Assembly (NCBI GenBank): GCA_021324465.1
Contig: JAJPJB010000042.1
Location: 38,621 to 102,620, forward strand
DNA from: Hyphomicrobiaceae bacterium
GTDB taxonomy: Bacteria; Pseudomonadota; Alphaproteobacteria; Rhizobiales; Xanthobacteraceae
Length of the DNA: 64,000 nt
Direction of reading: 5' to 3'
Shown here: positions 9,527 through 20,062 of the stretch, piece by piece
How the letters are laid out: each line of letters opens with the position of its first letter
Position numbering within the stretch: the first letter of the stretch is position 1
The notes under the pieces: generated by a model
What the model was told of the DNA's origin: nothing
The model's input: the letters and a program-made list of their open reading frames with translations, nothing else
The model's database searches: none
Made by a program: the position numbers and the translations under genes

Positions 9527-10342
9527 ATGCCCATTCCCGTCCGGCCTCTGGCCTTTATCACCGCCTCGACCGATCACGGCACCTTGATCGTGAACCGATT
9601 TGATCAACATGCCGGAGCTGGCGGCAGCTTTGGCGTCGGCTACCAACTTCTCGGCCAAGCCTCCTATGATTGGCAAGAGGTAATCTTGTTGCGGACCTTG
9701 CTCGATCTGCGGCGCAAGCATTATGGCGATGGCGTCGTCGCGATCGATTGCGGCGCCAACCTTGGCGTCCACACTATCGAGTGGTCCAAGCATATGACCG
9801 GCTGGGGCAGAGTATTGGCTTTCGAAGCGCAGGAGCGGATCTACTACGCACTTGCGGGCAATATCGCCATCAACAATTGCTTCAATGCCCGCGCCATCAA
9901 TGCTGCGGTATCAAGTCAAACGGGCACGATGAAAATTCCACAGCCGAATTATCTGGCCAATGCCAGTTTCGGCAGTCTGGAGCTCCGAAAGCAGGACAGG
10001 ACGGAATTCATAGGCCAAGTGATCAACTATTCCGAAGACGCCATGATCGACGTGCCAATGCTCCATCTCGACTCGTTCAACTTTCCCCGGCTCGATCTGA
10101 TAAAGATCGACGTCGAAGGCATGGAGCTTGACGTCTTGGCCGGCGCGGCGAAATGCATCGCCGAGCGGCAGCCGATCCTCTATGTCGAGGCATTGAAGAC
10201 GGATCAGAACGCCCTGCGCGGATGGCTCGAACGCGCCGGCTACTCGATATTTCCGGTCGGAATGAATTTTCTCGCGCTCCATAAGAACGACAAAGGCCTG
10301 GAAAACGTCAAGTTCACACCCTCGGCAAGCTCTGCCACCTAG
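9527..10342 (+). CDS. FkbM family methyltransferase
   Basis: A 271-residue SAM-dependent methyltransferase. Motif I is VAIDCGANLGVHTIEW, followed by GRVLAFEAQERIYYALAGN (acidic ribose-binding Glu), AINAAVSSQTG and the family signature LDLIKIDVEGMELDVLAGA. These are the hallmarks of FkbM-type O-methyltransferases, which often modify polysaccharides or glycolipids. The ATG at 9527 is used; an in-frame start 72 nt upstream gives a low-complexity N-terminus unlike the family. It is not flanked by polysaccharide genes, so its substrate is unknown. Confidence 0.85.
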   Translation: MPIPVRPLAFITASTDHGTLIVNRFDQHAGAGGSFGVGYQLLGQASYDWQEVILLRTLLDLRRKHYGDGVVAIDCGANLGVHTIEWSKHMTGWGRVLAFEAQERIYYALAGNIAINNCFNARAINAAVSSQTGTMKIPQPNYLANASFGSLELRKQDRTEFIGQVINYSEDAMIDVPMLHLDSFNFPRLDLIKIDVEGMELDVLAGAAKCIAERQPILYVEALKTDQNALRGWLERAGYSIFPVGMNFLALHKNDKGLENVKFTPSASSAT

Positions 10343-10408
10343 GCTGTCGTCGTCGTCCGGCACGGGCAATTCTGCACCGAGCGACGATCGATTTTTCTTT
10401 CTCCGATG

Positions 10409-11068
10409 CTAGCCGACGCCGTTGCTGCCGTGAACGGAACCGCGCATTCCGATGGCTGACAAGAATTCTTGCCGCGTCTCGGCGTGGTCGCGAAAGACGC
10501 CGAGCATGCGGCTTGTAACCATGGTAACGCCCGGTTTGTGCACGCCGCGCGTGGTCATGCATTGATGCGTCGCCTCCGTGACGACGGCGACCCCATGCGG
10601 CTTGAGCACGGAATCCAGACAAGAGGCAATCTCGGCGGTCATCTTTTCCTGGATCTGCAGCCGCCGGGCATAGACCTCGACCAGTCGCGCCAGCTTTGAG
10701 ATGCCGACGACGCGGTTGCGCGGCAGATAGCCGATATGGACGCGGCCGATGATCGGCGCGAGGTGATGTTCGCAATGCGATTCAAAACGAATGTCGCGCA
10801 GGACCACGACCTCGTCGTAGCCGCCGATCTCCTCGAAGGTGCGCTTGAGATAATCCCGAGGATCGTGGTTATAGCCGGCAAACCATTCCTCATAGGCGCG
10901 CACGACACGCGCCGGCGTGGCTCGCAAGCCTTCGCGGTCCGGGTTGTCGCCCGCCCATTGAATGAGTGTACGCACGGCAGCCTCGGCCTCGGCCCGCGAC
11001 GGCCGGTCGGACCGGTTTTTTTCGGCGGTCTTCGACCGTCCGCGTTTTGAAATCAGGGGCTTGTCCAT
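10409..11068 (-). CDS. folE: GTP cyclohydrolase I
   Basis: A 219-residue enzyme that converts GTP to 7,8-dihydroneopterin triphosphate, the first step of folate synthesis. Visible motifs are [25 protein letters not shown], the zinc-ligand block [33 protein letters not shown], and the second zinc Cys in [13 protein letters not shown]. The ATG at 11068 has GGAG about 8 nt upstream; an alternative start 42 nt further out lacks this. The gene is divergent from the hybrid kinase. Confidence 0.96.
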   Translation of the reverse strand: MDKPLISKRGRSKTAEKNRSDRPSRAEAEAAVRTLIQWAGDNPDREGLRATPARVVRAYEEWFAGYNHDPRDYLKRTFEEIGGYDEVVVLRDIRFESHCEHHLAPIIGRVHIGYLPRNRVVGISKLARLVEVYARRLQIQEKMTAEIASCLDSVLKPHGVAVVTEATHQCMTTRGVHKPGVTMVTSRMLGVFRDHAETRQEFLSAIGMRGSVHGSNGVG

Positions 11069-11289
11069 CCGAATACTCCGGCACAGCTCGCATAGGCGCA
11101 GCGCTGCCACAGGGTCATGGCCGCGGTCATGTTAACAAAGCATCAACCTTCGCTCCAATCGCAGGCCTCAGGCTTTCAACGCCGGCAAGAGATGCGCAAG
11201 GTTCATAAGCCAAATTGGCCGTCAGCGCATCGGTAACCGAAATCCGGCGGGGCGCCCTTCCTGCGCTGCGCCAAGCGGGGACAGACACA

Positions 11290-13509
11290 ATGCGGCCTCG
11301 CGCGCGACTGCGAAAGCCCGCCATAATTACCCGCCGGCTGCTCTCCTTGATCATTCGCGGCGTGGCGATCACCACGACGTCCTTCGCGGTGGCTTTCGGG
11401 TTCTTGTCCGGCGCCACCAGCGGCAATTACGACCCGAATATGTTCGCCATCGGCGTGGCAGCGTTGTTCGGTGCGGCCTGCGGCGGCATGGGTATTATGC
11501 TGTCACGCATTCGACAAATGAAAGGCGAGTTGCGTGAGCTCGAAGCGCGGCTCGAGGAAGTGGAAGATCGCCACTGGGAAATCAAGGAGGCGCAGGAGCG
11601 CGCAAACAGCTTTTTTGAAGCGCAGGGTGATGTCATCGTTCGGCGCGACAGCTCCGGCACGGTCACCTATGTCAACGATGCCTTCTGCGCGCTGGCCGGG
11701 CGGAGCCGTGACGAACTCGTCGGCAGCAGTTTTGCCTTGCCGGTCGAGGAGCAAGGCAAAGCCGTGCAGCACGCGGATGGTACGCGCATTTACGACCAGA
11801 AGATTCGGTCGGGCGACGGTTCGCGCTGGATCGCCTGGCGAGAGGTCACCGTTCGCTCGGACGGCGAGAGCGAGACCCAGAGCGTCGGCCGCGACATCAC
11901 CGACCGGGTCATGGCGGAACGGGCGCTTGCCGAGGCGCGGGATCAGGCGGAAGCGGCCAACCGCGCCAAGTCGCGCTTCCTGGCCATGGTCTCGCACGAG
12001 ATCCGCACGCCCCTCAATGGCATTCTTGGCATGGCCGATCTCCTCGGCGACACGCCGCTCACGCCCGAACAGACGAGCTATGTTGCGGCCACAAAAACGT
12101 CGGGCCAGACGCTGTTGGGCTTCATCGAGGAAATGCTCGATCTCGCCAAGATCGAGGCGGGCCGGCTCGAATTGACGGCCGCACCGTTTGCGCTCGCCGG
12201 ATTCGTTGAAGCAACTGTCGAACTCCTCGGCCCGCGCGCCCAGGGCAAGGGCCTCGAAATCTGCGCCTATATCGACGAACGCTTGCCGGCCCGCGTTATC
12301 GGTGACGCGGCGCGGCTGCGCCAGGTGCTGTTCAATCTCGCCGGCAACGCCATCAAGTTCACCGAGAGCGGGGGTGTGTCGATTATCGTCGAGCCGAGCG
12401 AGCAGCCCGATCACATTGCGATCTCGGTGCGCGATACCGGGATCGGCATCGCGCCTGAAAATCAAACCCGCATCTTTGCCGAATTCGAACAAGCCGATAG
12501 CGGTCCGACGCGAAAATTCGACGGCATCGGCCTCGGGCTGACGATCTCCAAACGCATCGTCGAGCGCATGGGCGGCACGATCGCGATCGAAAGCGCGTTA
12601 GGCAAAGGATCGACCTTCCGCGTCACCATACCGCTGCGGCGCGATGGCGTCGCCGACGTGTCGGCATTCACCGCGCCCGACCTTCATGGGCATAATATTC
12701 TCATCATTGCTCCGGCGGCGATCGAAGCCTCTTTGCTGGCGCGTCGGTTGCAGCGTTGGGGCGCGCGCACCGCCATTGTTCCCGACGAAAATGTTGCAGC
12801 CGCCCTGATGCCCGAGCAGCCCTGGAGCGCAGTTTTGGTTGACCATGCGCTCGGTACCGGAACGAGCGCGGCGCTGGCGAGACTTGCGGCGAATGCTTCA
12901 CGTCGGCTCGTACTCGTTACACCGGCCATGCGGCACGAGCTTTCGGCGCTCAAAGAGGCCGGCTTTACCGGCTATCTGATCAAGCCGGTCCGCGCCGCTT
13001 CGCTCGCCGCGCGTTTCTCGGCCGACGACGCTTTCGACCATGGAATGGCGGCCGAGGAACCAACCATCGCGCCGATTGCAGCGCCGCCGGTCGTACCCGG
13101 CGGCGACGGTTTGTCGATCCTCGTCGCCGAAGACAACGAAATTAATGCGCTGCTCATGCGCGCTTTGCTGATGAAGCTAGGTCATCACGTGACGATGGCG
13201 GAGAGCGGCAGCGCTGCGGTCGCGTGCTGGGAGGCCGCCCGGGCAGCTGGGACACCCTTTGATCGCGTGCTGATGGATCTGCACATGCCCGGCATGGACG
13301 GCATCGCGGCTACCCGTCGCATCCGCGCCGTCGAAGCCGAAGATCAAGGCTTGCATACCCCGATCATCGCGTTGACCGCAAACGTCTCTGCCGAGGATCG
13401 CGACGCGTGCCTGGCGGCCGGCATGGATGGTTTTCTGATCAAGCCGCTCGATCGCGACCAGCTGGCAGAAGCGCTCGCCGCATCAAACTCCGCCGCTTTC
13501 GCCGCCTGA
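11290..13509 (+). CDS. membrane-bound hybrid sensor histidine kinase, PAS-HisKA-HATPase-REC-REC
   Basis: About 739 residues. Two N-terminal membrane helices (around [20 protein letters not shown] and [20 protein letters not shown]) and a short coiled coil lead to a PAS domain ([24 protein letters not shown]). HisKA has the phospho-acceptor His at about residue 236 in [12 protein letters not shown]. HATPase_c has the N box NLAGNAIKF and G boxes DTGIGIAPE and GIGLGLTI. A first receiver is degenerate, lacking the acidic pair (ILIIAPA), while the second is complete (VAEDNEIN, Asp at about 663 in [11 protein letters not shown], Lys in FLIKPLDR). Signal and partner are unknown, and no response regulator is next to it. 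ATG 11290 is preferred over TTG 11215. It converges on coaA with a 3-nt gap. Confidence 0.9.
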   Translation: MRPRARLRKPAIITRRLLSLIIRGVAITTTSFAVAFGFLSGATSGNYDPNMFAIGVAALFGAACGGMGIMLSRIRQMKGELRELEARLEEVEDRHWEIKEAQERANSFFEAQGDVIVRRDSSGTVTYVNDAFCALAGRSRDELVGSSFALPVEEQGKAVQHADGTRIYDQKIRSGDGSRWIAWREVTVRSDGESETQSVGRDITDRVMAERALAEARDQAEAANRAKSRFLAMVSHEIRTPLNGILGMADLLGDTPLTPEQTSYVAATKTSGQTLLGFIEEMLDLAKIEAGRLELTAAPFALAGFVEATVELLGPRAQGKGLEICAYIDERLPARVIGDAARLRQVLFNLAGNAIKFTESGGVSIIVEPSEQPDHIAISVRDTGIGIAPENQTRIFAEFEQADSGPTRKFDGIGLGLTISKRIVERMGGTIAIESALGKGSTFRVTIPLRRDGVADVSAFTAPDLHGHNILIIAPAAIEASLLARRLQRWGARTAIVPDENVAAALMPEQPWSAVLVDHALGTGTSAALARLAANASRRLVLVTPAMRHELSALKEAGFTGYLIKPVRAASLAARFSADDAFDHGMAAEEPTIAPIAAPPVVPGGDGLSILVAEDNEINALLMRALLMKLGHHVTMAESGSAAVACWEAARAAGTPFDRVLMDLHMPGMDGIAATRRIRAVEAEDQGLHTPIIALTANVSAEDRDACLAAGMDGFLIKPLDRDQLAEALAASNSAAFAA

Positions 13510-13512
13510 AGC

Positions 13513-14466
13513 TTACAGGCGCCGCAGCGCCACTTCCTCGACCAGATGGCTTTCGCCCTTTTTCAAGATCAGATCGGCGCGCGGCCGCGTCGGCAGGATA
13601 TTCTCCCGCAGATTGACGAGATTGATGCGATTCCAGATCGAAGTCGCGGTCGCGATCGCTTCCTTGTCGGAGAGGCGCGCATAGCGATGAAAATAGGATT
13701 TGGGATCGGCAAATGACGTACCGCGCAGCGTCAGGAAGCGATCGACATACCAGCGCAGCAGCACGTCCTCATCGGCATCGAGATAGACCGAGAAGTCGAA
13801 AAAATCCGAAACGAACGGCACGGCTTTGCCGTCACGCGGCAGACGACCGGCCTGCAATACATTGAGGCCTTCGACGATCAAAATGTCCGGTCGATCGATC
13901 TCGACCCACTGATTGGGAATGATGTCGTAGATGAGATGCGAGTAGACCGGCGCCCGCACCGGTCGGCGTCCGGCCTTTATGTCTGAGAGAAAGCGCAACA
14001 GCGCCGGCAAATCGTAGCTTTCCGGAAAACCCTTCTTGTCCATCAGGCCTTCGCGCTCAAGCACAGCGTTCGGATAGAGAAAGCCGTCCGTGGTGATGAG
14101 ATCGACCTTGGGGACGTTTGGCCAACGGGCAAGCAATGCCTGCAGCACCCGCGCGGTGGTGGATTTGCCGGCCGCGACCGAGCCGCCGACGCCTATGATA
14201 TAGGGCATCTTGGCGTCTTTGGTACCAAGGAAGTCCTGCTGCGCGCGAAACAGACTTTGGGTCGCCGCGACGTAAAGCGACAGAAGCCGCGATAGCGGCA
14301 AATAAATCTCTTCGACCTCCGACATGTCGAGCCGATCGTGCATCGAGCGCAGCCGTACGATTTCGTCCGGCTCGAGCGTCATCGGCGTATCTTCGCGCAG
14401 CGTCGCCCATTCACCGCGTGAATAAACGCGGTACGGCGAGACGTCTTGCGTGGCGCGCTGCTCCAT
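13513..14466 (-). CDS. coaA: pantothenate kinase type I
   Basis: A 317-residue kinase that starts coenzyme A synthesis. The P-loop is [17 protein letters not shown], followed by [38 protein letters not shown] and [12 protein letters not shown], all hallmarks of the bacterial type I family. Length matches E. coli CoaA (316). It lies just downstream of hisE on the same strand, a common arrangement in Hyphomicrobiales. The stop lies 3 nt from the stop of the convergent hybrid kinase. Confidence 0.97.
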   Translation of the reverse strand: MEQRATQDVSPYRVYSRGEWATLREDTPMTLEPDEIVRLRSMHDRLDMSEVEEIYLPLSRLLSLYVAATQSLFRAQQDFLGTKDAKMPYIIGVGGSVAAGKSTTARVLQALLARWPNVPKVDLITTDGFLYPNAVLEREGLMDKKGFPESYDLPALLRFLSDIKAGRRPVRAPVYSHLIYDIIPNQWVEIDRPDILIVEGLNVLQAGRLPRDGKAVPFVSDFFDFSVYLDADEDVLLRWYVDRFLTLRGTSFADPKSYFHRYARLSDKEAIATATSIWNRINLVNLRENILPTRPRADLILKKGESHLVEEVALRRL

Positions 14467-14518
14467 GAAGGCGATGACTTCCGGATTTTAATGTCGGCTC
14501 GTTTCTGAAATCCGCTCC

Positions 14519-14842
14519 TCAGCCGCTCTTGCGTGCCGCTTTTTCATCGAGGCCCGATTGGCGGGTGCGCGCGGCGAGCTCGGCTTCGACCTCGTCAAGC
14601 GTGATGCCGCGGGCGTGCAACACGACGATGAGGTGATAGAGCACATCGGCGGCCTCGCCGATGACCCGCCCCCGCTCCTCACTGATGGCGGCAATTGCGG
14701 CTTCGACCGCTTCCTCGCCGAGCTTTTTGGCGCATTGCGCCACGCCGCGATCCAGGAGCTTGCGGGTATAGGACAACTCCGCGCTCTCTTGCGCGCGGCT
14801 CTGCACGCGCCTTTCCAGGTCGTGGAGGGTGAACGCCGACAT
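14519..14842 (-). CDS. hisE: phosphoribosyl-ATP pyrophosphatase
   Basis: A 107-residue MazG-like all-alpha pyrophosphohydrolase for step two of histidine synthesis. Recognisable blocks are FTLHDLERRVQSR, SYTRKLLDRGVAQCAKKLGEEAVE with the metal-binding EExxE pattern, and GEAADVLYHLIVVLHARG. The ATG at 14842 has AAGGA about 8 nt upstream; a TTG 18 nt further upstream is less likely. HisE is a separate gene here, as usual in alphaproteobacteria. It is separated from hisF by a decayed gene on the other strand. Confidence 0.95.
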   Translation of the reverse strand: MSAFTLHDLERRVQSRAQESAELSYTRKLLDRGVAQCAKKLGEEAVEAAIAAISEERGRVIGEAADVLYHLIVVLHARGITLDEVEAELAARTRQSGLDEKAARKSG

Positions 14843-14957
14843 CAATAGTTCCTTCTGCAACTATCCTTACCACGTATACCTCAAATATTCTCTAGTACGT
14901 CTAGGGAAAGAGCACGAACCGAGTAAAAAACCCCACCTGTTCGGCTTTGGATCGGCC

Positions 14958-15469
14958 ATGAAGCCATCTGGTCTCGATTTCTGGTTCGATTTTGCATCGA
15001 CCTATTCCTACCCTGCCGCCCTGCGGCTGGGCGCCCTATCCAAGGACGCCGGCGTCATCGTCAATTTCCGGCCCCCGAGCGCATCTGCATGGAGCTCTCG
15101 CTGCCCTTTATGCGGCCCGAGCCATTTCCGCAGAACAGCCTTCTTGCCGCCCGTATTGCATTGATCGGCCTGGCGAGCGGATGGGGGGAAGCGTTTTGCG
15201 TCGAGGTATTTCGCGCCGAGTTCGGCGAGGCCGGGCGCATCGACGACCCGGCGACGATCGCCGACGTCCTGACGCGACTCGACATTGCGGCTGACCCTGT
15301 GCTCGCCGTTGCCCAATCCGATGACAACAAAGCGCGTTTGCGGAGCCAGACCGAGGAAGCCCGGCGGCACGGCATTTTTGGCGCGCCTACGTTCATTTGC
15401 GCCGATGGTGAAATGTTCTGGGGCAATGATCGCCTGGAGCATGCGCTGCTTTGGGCAAAAGGCCCATAG
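14958..15469 (+). pseudogene. 2-hydroxychromene-2-carboxylate isomerase-like (DsbA fold), internal deletion with frameshift
   Basis: The N-terminal part from ATG 14958 (SGLDFWFDFASTYSYPAALR) and the C-terminal part in another frame (LSLPFMRPEPFPQNSLLAAR, then HGIFGAPTFICADGEMFWGN) are both clear members of the DsbA-like HCCA isomerase family. At about 15072-15078 the first frame stops matching just after the conserved RP, and the second resumes at ERIC. By family pattern, roughly 30 residues (the RPFLLGPIF...KGRYM block) are missing, and the frame changes by one. The first frame stops after 15160. The simplest reading is an inactivating deletion of about 100 bp. The gene converges on hisF with 7 bp between. 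Confidence 0.85.
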
Positions 15470-15476
15470 CGCAGCG

Positions 15477-16253
15477 TCAAGGATCGAGGCGCATCGGCAG
15501 TCCCGCGCGCGCCATGTAAACCTTGGCGTCACGCACCGAATGTTCGCCGAAGTGAAAGATCGAGGCGGCGAGCACCGCACTGGCATGGCCGTCGCGAATG
15601 CCTTCGACCAGATGTTCGAGCGTGCCGACACCGCCCGAAGCGATGACCGGCACCGTCACGGCATCGGCAATGGCGCGCGTGAGCGCAATGTCAAAGCCTT
15701 TTCGCGTCCCGTCGCGATCCATGGAGGTCAGCAGAATTTCGCCGGCGCCAAGGGCGGCCACTTCCCGCGCATAAGCGACGGCATCGATGCCGGTCGCCTT
15801 GCGCCCGCCGTGTGTAAAAATCTCCCAGCGCGGCGCCTCGCCGGGCTTTGCCACGCGCTTGGCATCGACGGCAACGACTATGCACTGATCACCGAATTTT
15901 TCGGCGGCTTCCTTTACGAAGTTGCGACGCACGACTGCCGCGGTATTGATGGAAACCTTGTCGGCGCCAGACGCCAGCAGTACGCGAATATCTTCGATGG
16001 TGCGGATGCCGCCGCCGACGGTGAGTGGCATGAAACAGGCTTCGGCGGTGCGTCGCACCACATCCAGCATGATGCCGCGGTTCTCGTGGCTAGCGGTAAT
16101 ATCGAGGAACGTCAGTTCATCGGCGCCGGCTTCATCATAGGCGATCGCCGCGGCGACAGGATCGCCGGCATCCCGCAGATTGACAAAGTTGACGCCTTTG
16201 ACGACGCGGCCGTCTTTCACATCCAGGCAAGGAATGAGGCGGACCTTGAACAT
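15477..16253 (-). CDS. hisF: imidazole glycerol phosphate synthase cyclase subunit
   Basis: A 258-residue (beta/alpha)8 barrel that makes IGP and AICAR with ammonia from HisH. The first catalytic Asp is in [16 protein letters not shown], and the second lies in the [10 protein letters not shown] loop. Also visible are [27 protein letters not shown] and [15 protein letters not shown]. The start overlaps the end of hisA by 3 nt. It is part of a minus-strand hisB-(DUF2628)-hisH-hisA-hisF unit. Confidence 0.97.
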   Translation of the reverse strand: MFKVRLIPCLDVKDGRVVKGVNFVNLRDAGDPVAAAIAYDEAGADELTFLDITASHENRGIMLDVVRRTAEACFMPLTVGGGIRTIEDIRVLLASGADKVSINTAAVVRRNFVKEAAEKFGDQCIVVAVDAKRVAKPGEAPRWEIFTHGGRKATGIDAVAYAREVAALGAGEILLTSMDRDGTRKGFDIALTRAIADAVTVPVIASGGVGTLEHLVEGIRDGHASAVLAASIFHFGEHSVRDAKVYMARAGLPMRLDP

Positions 16254-17002
16254 TACGCCGGCGCCTTCGCGTCGCGCACCAATGCCAGCGCCGCCGCGGC
16301 ATCGAGCCGACCGTCATAGAGCGCGCGGCCGATGATGGCGCCTTCGAGCTTCTGTGCGCGCGGTTCGAGCAGCGCCTGCACATCGGCGAGCGAAGCGAGT
16401 CCTCCCGAGGCGATAACGGGAATCGAGATGCTTTCGGCCAGCGCAATCGTGGCAGCGAGGTTGAGGCCTTTCAGCATGCCGTCGCGCGCGACGTCGGTAT
16501 AGATGATGGCGGCCACGCCAGCGTCCTCGAAACGCCGCGCGAGATCGAGCGCGGAAAGGGTCGAGACTTCGGCCCAGCCCTCGACGGCTACGCGACCGTC
16601 GCGGGCATCGAGCCCGACCGCGATCCGGTCGGGAAAGGCGCGGGCCGCTTCCCTCACCAGCGCCGGATCGCGCACCGCCGCGGTGCCGATAATGACGCGC
16701 GCGACGCCTTTGCCAAGCCACGCCTCGATTGTCGCACGCTGGCGAATGCCGCCGCCGAGCTGCACCGGAATTTTGACCGCGCTTAGAATGCGCTCGACCG
16801 CAGTTGCGTTCATCGGTTTGCCGGCAAAGGCCCCGTCAAGATCGACAACATGCAGATATTCAAAGCCCTGCCCGGCAAATATCTCGGCCTGCGCAGCGGG
16901 ATCGTCGTTGAAGATCGTCGCGCGCGCCATGTCGCCCTGCCGCAGACGCACGCAACGACCGTCCTTGAGATCGATGGCCGGAAACAGAATCACGGCTTCC
17001 AC
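16253..17002 (-). CDS. hisA: phosphoribosylformimino-5-aminoimidazole carboxamide ribotide isomerase
   Basis: A 249-residue barrel isomerase for step four of histidine synthesis, paralogous to HisF. It begins [20 protein letters not shown], carrying the catalytic Asp in AIDLKDG. It then shows [49 protein letters not shown], the second catalytic Asp in [11 protein letters not shown] and [15 protein letters not shown]. Its start overlaps hisH by 13 nt and its stop overlaps hisF, so the three are tightly coupled. Confidence 0.97.
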   Translation of the reverse strand: MEAVILFPAIDLKDGRCVRLRQGDMARATIFNDDPAAQAEIFAGQGFEYLHVVDLDGAFAGKPMNATAVERILSAVKIPVQLGGGIRQRATIEAWLGKGVARVIIGTAAVRDPALVREAARAFPDRIAVGLDARDGRVAVEGWAEVSTLSALDLARRFEDAGVAAIIYTDVARDGMLKGLNLAATIALAESISIPVIASGGLASLADVQALLEPRAQKLEGAIIGRALYDGRLDAAAALALVRDAKAPA

Positions 17003-17640
17003 TTCAAAAAATTTGCGATCAGCGCGATGCCGAGTTTTTGGCTCTTCTCGGGATGAAATTGGGTGCCGACAATATTATCGCGTCCGACCACGGCGGTAAC
17101 GGCGCCGCCGTAATCGGCCTCGGCAATCAGATCGGCGCGGTCCGCGGGCTTGAGTTGATAGGAGTGCACAAAATAAGCGTGGCGCCCATGCGGACCCAGG
17201 GCGAGGCCGGCAAGCAGCGGATGCTCTCGCGCGACATTGAGCGTGTTCCAGCCCATATGCGGAATTTTCAGGCGTGGGTCTTTGGGTGTGATGCGATCCA
17301 CCTCGCCAGCGATCCAGCCGAGACCATCTTTCACTTCATATTCGAGACCGCGCTCGGCGAGGAGCTGCATGCCCACGCAAATGCCGAGGAACGGGCGGCC
17401 CCGCCGGCGTACCGAGTTGTCGAGCGCCTCGATCATTCCGGGCACCGCGTCGAGGCCCCGTTTGCAGTCGGCGAAAGCGCCGACGCCGGGGAGCACCACA
17501 CGCTCGGCGCGCGCCACAACGTCCGGATCTTGCGTCACCACAATGGGCTGGTCCAGACCGGCCTCCTGCGCCGCACGCTCAAAGGCTTTCGCCGCCGAAT
17601 GCAGGTTGCCCGAGCTGTAGTCGACGATTGCGACACTCAC
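16990..17640 (-). CDS. hisH: imidazole glycerol phosphate synthase glutamine amidotransferase subunit
   Basis: A 216-residue class I glutamine amidotransferase that feeds ammonia to HisF. The oxyanion/nucleophile block is [16 protein letters not shown] with the catalytic Cys, and the His-Glu pair is in [10 protein letters not shown]. The N-terminus is [14 protein letters not shown]. An open frame continues upstream, but GTG 17640 has GGAG about 8 nt before it, gives the family N-terminus and overlaps the DUF2628 stop by 4 nt. Confidence 0.96.
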   Translation of the reverse strand: MSVAIVDYSSGNLHSAAKAFERAAQEAGLDQPIVVTQDPDVVARAERVVLPGVGAFADCKRGLDAVPGMIEALDNSVRRRGRPFLGICVGMQLLAERGLEYEVKDGLGWIAGEVDRITPKDPRLKIPHMGWNTLNVAREHPLLAGLALGPHGRHAYFVHSYQLKPADRADLIAEADYGGAVTAVVGRDNIVGTQFHPEKSQKLGIALIANFLKWKP

Positions 17641-18155
17641 CGCCGTGCTCCTGGCTCGGGGAATAGGCCGATGATACCGGACGAATAGGCCGCCCGCGGC
17701 GCCGCTGCTGAAGCCGGTGCTGCCGTCGGCGGCGGAGGCGGTGGTGCCGGCGCTTCGCTCGACGATGGCGCGCGCCGCACCCAAGCGTCAAAAAACCGTC
17801 GCTCGGCATCTTCGAGATCGGTGCCGGTAACGACGCCGATCGTCTTCCAGCGTCGGCGTCGAAGTCCGAGACGGCGCAAGGTGCCGCCCTCAAGTCCGAC
17901 CAAAAGCGCGATCAAGACAGCGACGAGCGAGATCACCGTGCCGGAAGCGCCAACAGCACGCATTGCTGTTTCGATACCGATTGTGAGAATAAGATAGAGC
18001 ATCAGCACCAACCAAAGCCGGTGCCTCAGCATCCATAACGGCGCGAGCAAAAACGCCCACCAATAGAAGCCGTCGCGCACAAAGGCAAAGCGCGTCGGGT
18101 CGGCCAAGGCGCCGGACTCCCGCACCGGCGGTTCGTGAACGGTGTAAACGGGCAT
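17637..18155 (-). CDS. DUF2628 domain membrane protein
   Basis: A 172-residue protein that starts [10 protein letters not shown], the usual DUF2628 N-terminus in alphaproteobacteria. It contains [19 protein letters not shown] and two further hydrophobic stretches ([15 protein letters not shown] and [17 protein letters not shown]). The C-terminal tail is rich in proline and alanine. The function is unknown. It sits between hisB and hisH, overlapping hisH by 4 nt, an arrangement conserved in Hyphomicrobiales; this suggests shared transcription rather than a role in histidine synthesis. Confidence 0.88.
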   Translation of the reverse strand: MPVYTVHEPPVRESGALADPTRFAFVRDGFYWWAFLLAPLWMLRHRLWLVLMLYLILTIGIETAMRAVGASGTVISLVAVLIALLVGLEGGTLRRLGLRRRRWKTIGVVTGTDLEDAERRFFDAWVRRAPSSSEAPAPPPPPPTAAPASAAAPRAAYSSGIIGLFPEPGARR

Positions 18156-18222
18156 GACTGTATAGTGGCTTTCGTCGTTTGAGCGCCAAGCACGATCTGT
18201 GGCAAATCGTGGCCGCTATTAT

Positions 18223-18816
18223 CTAGTTACCGAGTGTGCCTTTGGTCGAGGGCACTTCGTTGGCCGCCTTCGGGTCGATTGCGACCGCCGCGCGCAACGC
18301 CCGCGCCAGCCCTTTGAAGCACGACTCGGCAATGTGATGGTCGTTGCTGCCATAAAGCGTGGCAACGTGCAGTGTCAGCGCCGCATTGACAGCAAAGGCC
18401 TGGAACCATTCCTGCACGAGTTCGGTGTCGAACGGGCCTATCTTTGCGCGTCCGAACTCAACCTTGAAGACCAAAAACGGACGACCGGATATGTCAAGCG
18501 CGATGCGGGTGAGCGCCTCGTCCATTGGAACATGCACATCGGCGTAACGGGTAATACCCTTCATGTCGCCGAGTGCCTGTTTCACAGCCTGGCCCAGCGC
18601 GATGCCGACATCCTCGGTGGTGTGGTGATGGTCGATGTGCAGATCGCCCTTGGCCTTGACCGTCAGATCGATCCGCGAATGCCGCGCGAGCAGATCGAGC
18701 ATATGATCCAGGAAACCGATGCCGGTCGCGATTGACGAGGCGCCGGTACCGTCGAGGTTAACGGCCACCTCGACATCGGTTTCCTTGGTCGTGCGTTTCA
18801 CGGATGCCTTGCGCAT
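18223..18816 (-). CDS. hisB: imidazoleglycerol-phosphate dehydratase
   Basis: A 197-residue, monofunctional IGP dehydratase for step six of histidine synthesis. Metal-binding blocks are [49 protein letters not shown] and [18 protein letters not shown], with the second His-rich pair in [17 protein letters not shown]. The ATG at 18816 has GGAG about 8 nt upstream; the frame stays open further upstream but without family homology. It is divergent from hslV and leads the his cluster. Confidence 0.96.
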   Translation of the reverse strand: MRKASVKRTTKETDVEVAVNLDGTGASSIATGIGFLDHMLDLLARHSRIDLTVKAKGDLHIDHHHTTEDVGIALGQAVKQALGDMKGITRYADVHVPMDEALTRIALDISGRPFLVFKVEFGRAKIGPFDTELVQEWFQAFAVNAALTLHVATLYGSNDHHIAESCFKGLARALRAAVAIDPKAANEVPSTKGTLGN

Positions 18817-18985
18817 CGTGCTCTCCAGAGCCGCGCCGAGGGCGCTTTGCCGGGCGCCTTTTAACAGGGCCGAGCGGGCCAGCCAATCTTTCCGGCGGCC
18901 GCCCGGCACGCATTTGCATTGCCGGACGGCAACTCCTAAATCATTGCCTTGACCGCGGGTTTTCCCAACGCACGACGACGCCTTC

Positions 18986-19549
18986 ATGGCAGCGAACGAG
19001 ACCGCCCAAGCCAGCCTCTGGCACGGCACAACAATCCTGACCGTCCGCAAAGGCGGACTGGTCGCAGTCGGCGGCGACGGGCAGGTTTCGATCGGCCAGA
19101 CCATCGTCAAAGCCAATGCCAAGAAGGTCCGCCGGCTCGGCAAGGGCGACGTCATCGGCGGCTTCGCCGGTGCCACGGCCGACGCCTTTACCCTGTTCGA
19201 GCGATTGGAATCCAAGCTCGAACAATATCCCGGCCAGCTCACGCGCGCCGCGGTGGAGCTTGCCAAGGATTGGCGGACCGACCGGTTCCTGCGCCGGCTG
19301 GAAGCGATGATGATCGTGGCCGATAAGGACATTTCGCTTGTGCTCACCGGTACCGGCGACGTGCTTGAGCCTGAGGGCGGTATCACCGGCATAGGTTCGG
19401 GCGGCAATTATGCGCTTGCTGCGGCACGGGCGCTCGCCGACGGGCCGCTGGATGCGGAAGCCATCGTGCGCCGGTCGCTCGATATTGCAGCCGAAATCTG
19501 CGTCTACACCAACCGCAATGTGACCATCGAGACGTTGAAGGCCGCCTGA
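18986..19549 (+). CDS. hslV: ATP-dependent protease subunit HslV
   Basis: A 187-residue proteasome-like peptidase that pairs with HslU. The N-terminal threonine nucleophile should be T15 in [12 protein letters not shown], exposed after removal of a 14-residue propeptide; E. coli HslV loses only Met. The rest is typical: [39 protein letters not shown] and [16 protein letters not shown]. No strong ribosome site precedes the ATG. The gene opens the hslV-GNAT-hslU run, divergent from hisB. Confidence 0.95.
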   Translation: MAANETAQASLWHGTTILTVRKGGLVAVGGDGQVSIGQTIVKANAKKVRRLGKGDVIGGFAGATADAFTLFERLESKLEQYPGQLTRAAVELAKDWRTDRFLRRLEAMMIVADKDISLVLTGTGDVLEPEGGITGIGSGGNYALAAARALADGPLDAEAIVRRSLDIAAEICVYTNRNVTIETLKAA

Positions 19550-19552
19550 GTT

Positions 19553-20062
19553 ATGCCGTCGTCCGGAAATGCACGTGGGCCCGACTATGCCTTTCGGAGC
19601 ATGACAGCATCGGATTTGCCGCAGATCCGGTGCTGGCTCCGCGAGCCGCACGTTGCGCGATGGTGGGGCGATCCGGACACCCAATATGCCTTGATCAAGG
19701 GCGATCTCGATCATCCCGCCATGGATCAATTCGTCGTCGCCATCGATGATCGGCCCTTTGCCTATCTGCAGTGCTATGATCCTACCGCGTGGCCCAACAA
19801 CGGTTTCGGTCCATTACCGCGGGCCGCGCGCGGCATCGATCTATTTATCGGCGAGCCCGGCGTGATCGAGCGCGGCCACGGCACGGCGTTAATCCGTGGG
19901 TTCATTAGCCGTCTGAGGGAAACGGGTGTGCCGCGGGTCGTGACCGACCCTGATGCGGCCAATGCGCGCGCGGTGCGCGCCTATGAAAAGGCCGGGTTTG
20001 AAAAAGTGCGTCTTGTAAATACGCCCGACGGCTGCGCGTTGTTCATGGTATGCAACACATGA
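19553..20062 (+). CDS. GNAT acetyltransferase, AAC(6')-like
   Basis: A 169-residue acetyltransferase. It begins with a [18 protein letters not shown] strand-helix unit and contains [45 protein letters not shown] (acetyl-CoA pyrophosphate loop region) and [21 protein letters not shown]. This is the pattern of aminoglycoside 6'-N-acetyltransferase / IucB-type GNATs, though a resistance role is not implied. It begins 3 nt after hslV and overlaps hslU by 4 nt, so it should be translated with the protease. Confidence 0.88.
   Translation: MPSSGNARGPDYAFRSMTASDLPQIRCWLREPHVARWWGDPDTQYALIKGDLDHPAMDQFVVAIDDRPFAYLQCYDPTAWPNNGFGPLPRAARGIDLFIGEPGVIERGHGTALIRGFISRLRETGVPRVVTDPDAANARAVRAYEKAGFEKVRLVNTPDGCALFMVCNT

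Noticed and set aside
15285..16319. 344-codon open frame antisense to hisF
   Set aside because: hisF is unambiguous on the other strand, and the antisense product has no recognisable domain.
18817..18985. Heat-shock (sigma-32) promoter before hslV
   Set aside because: A CTTGAC hexamer is present at 18949-18954, but no fitting CCCAT-type -10 box follows at the right distance.
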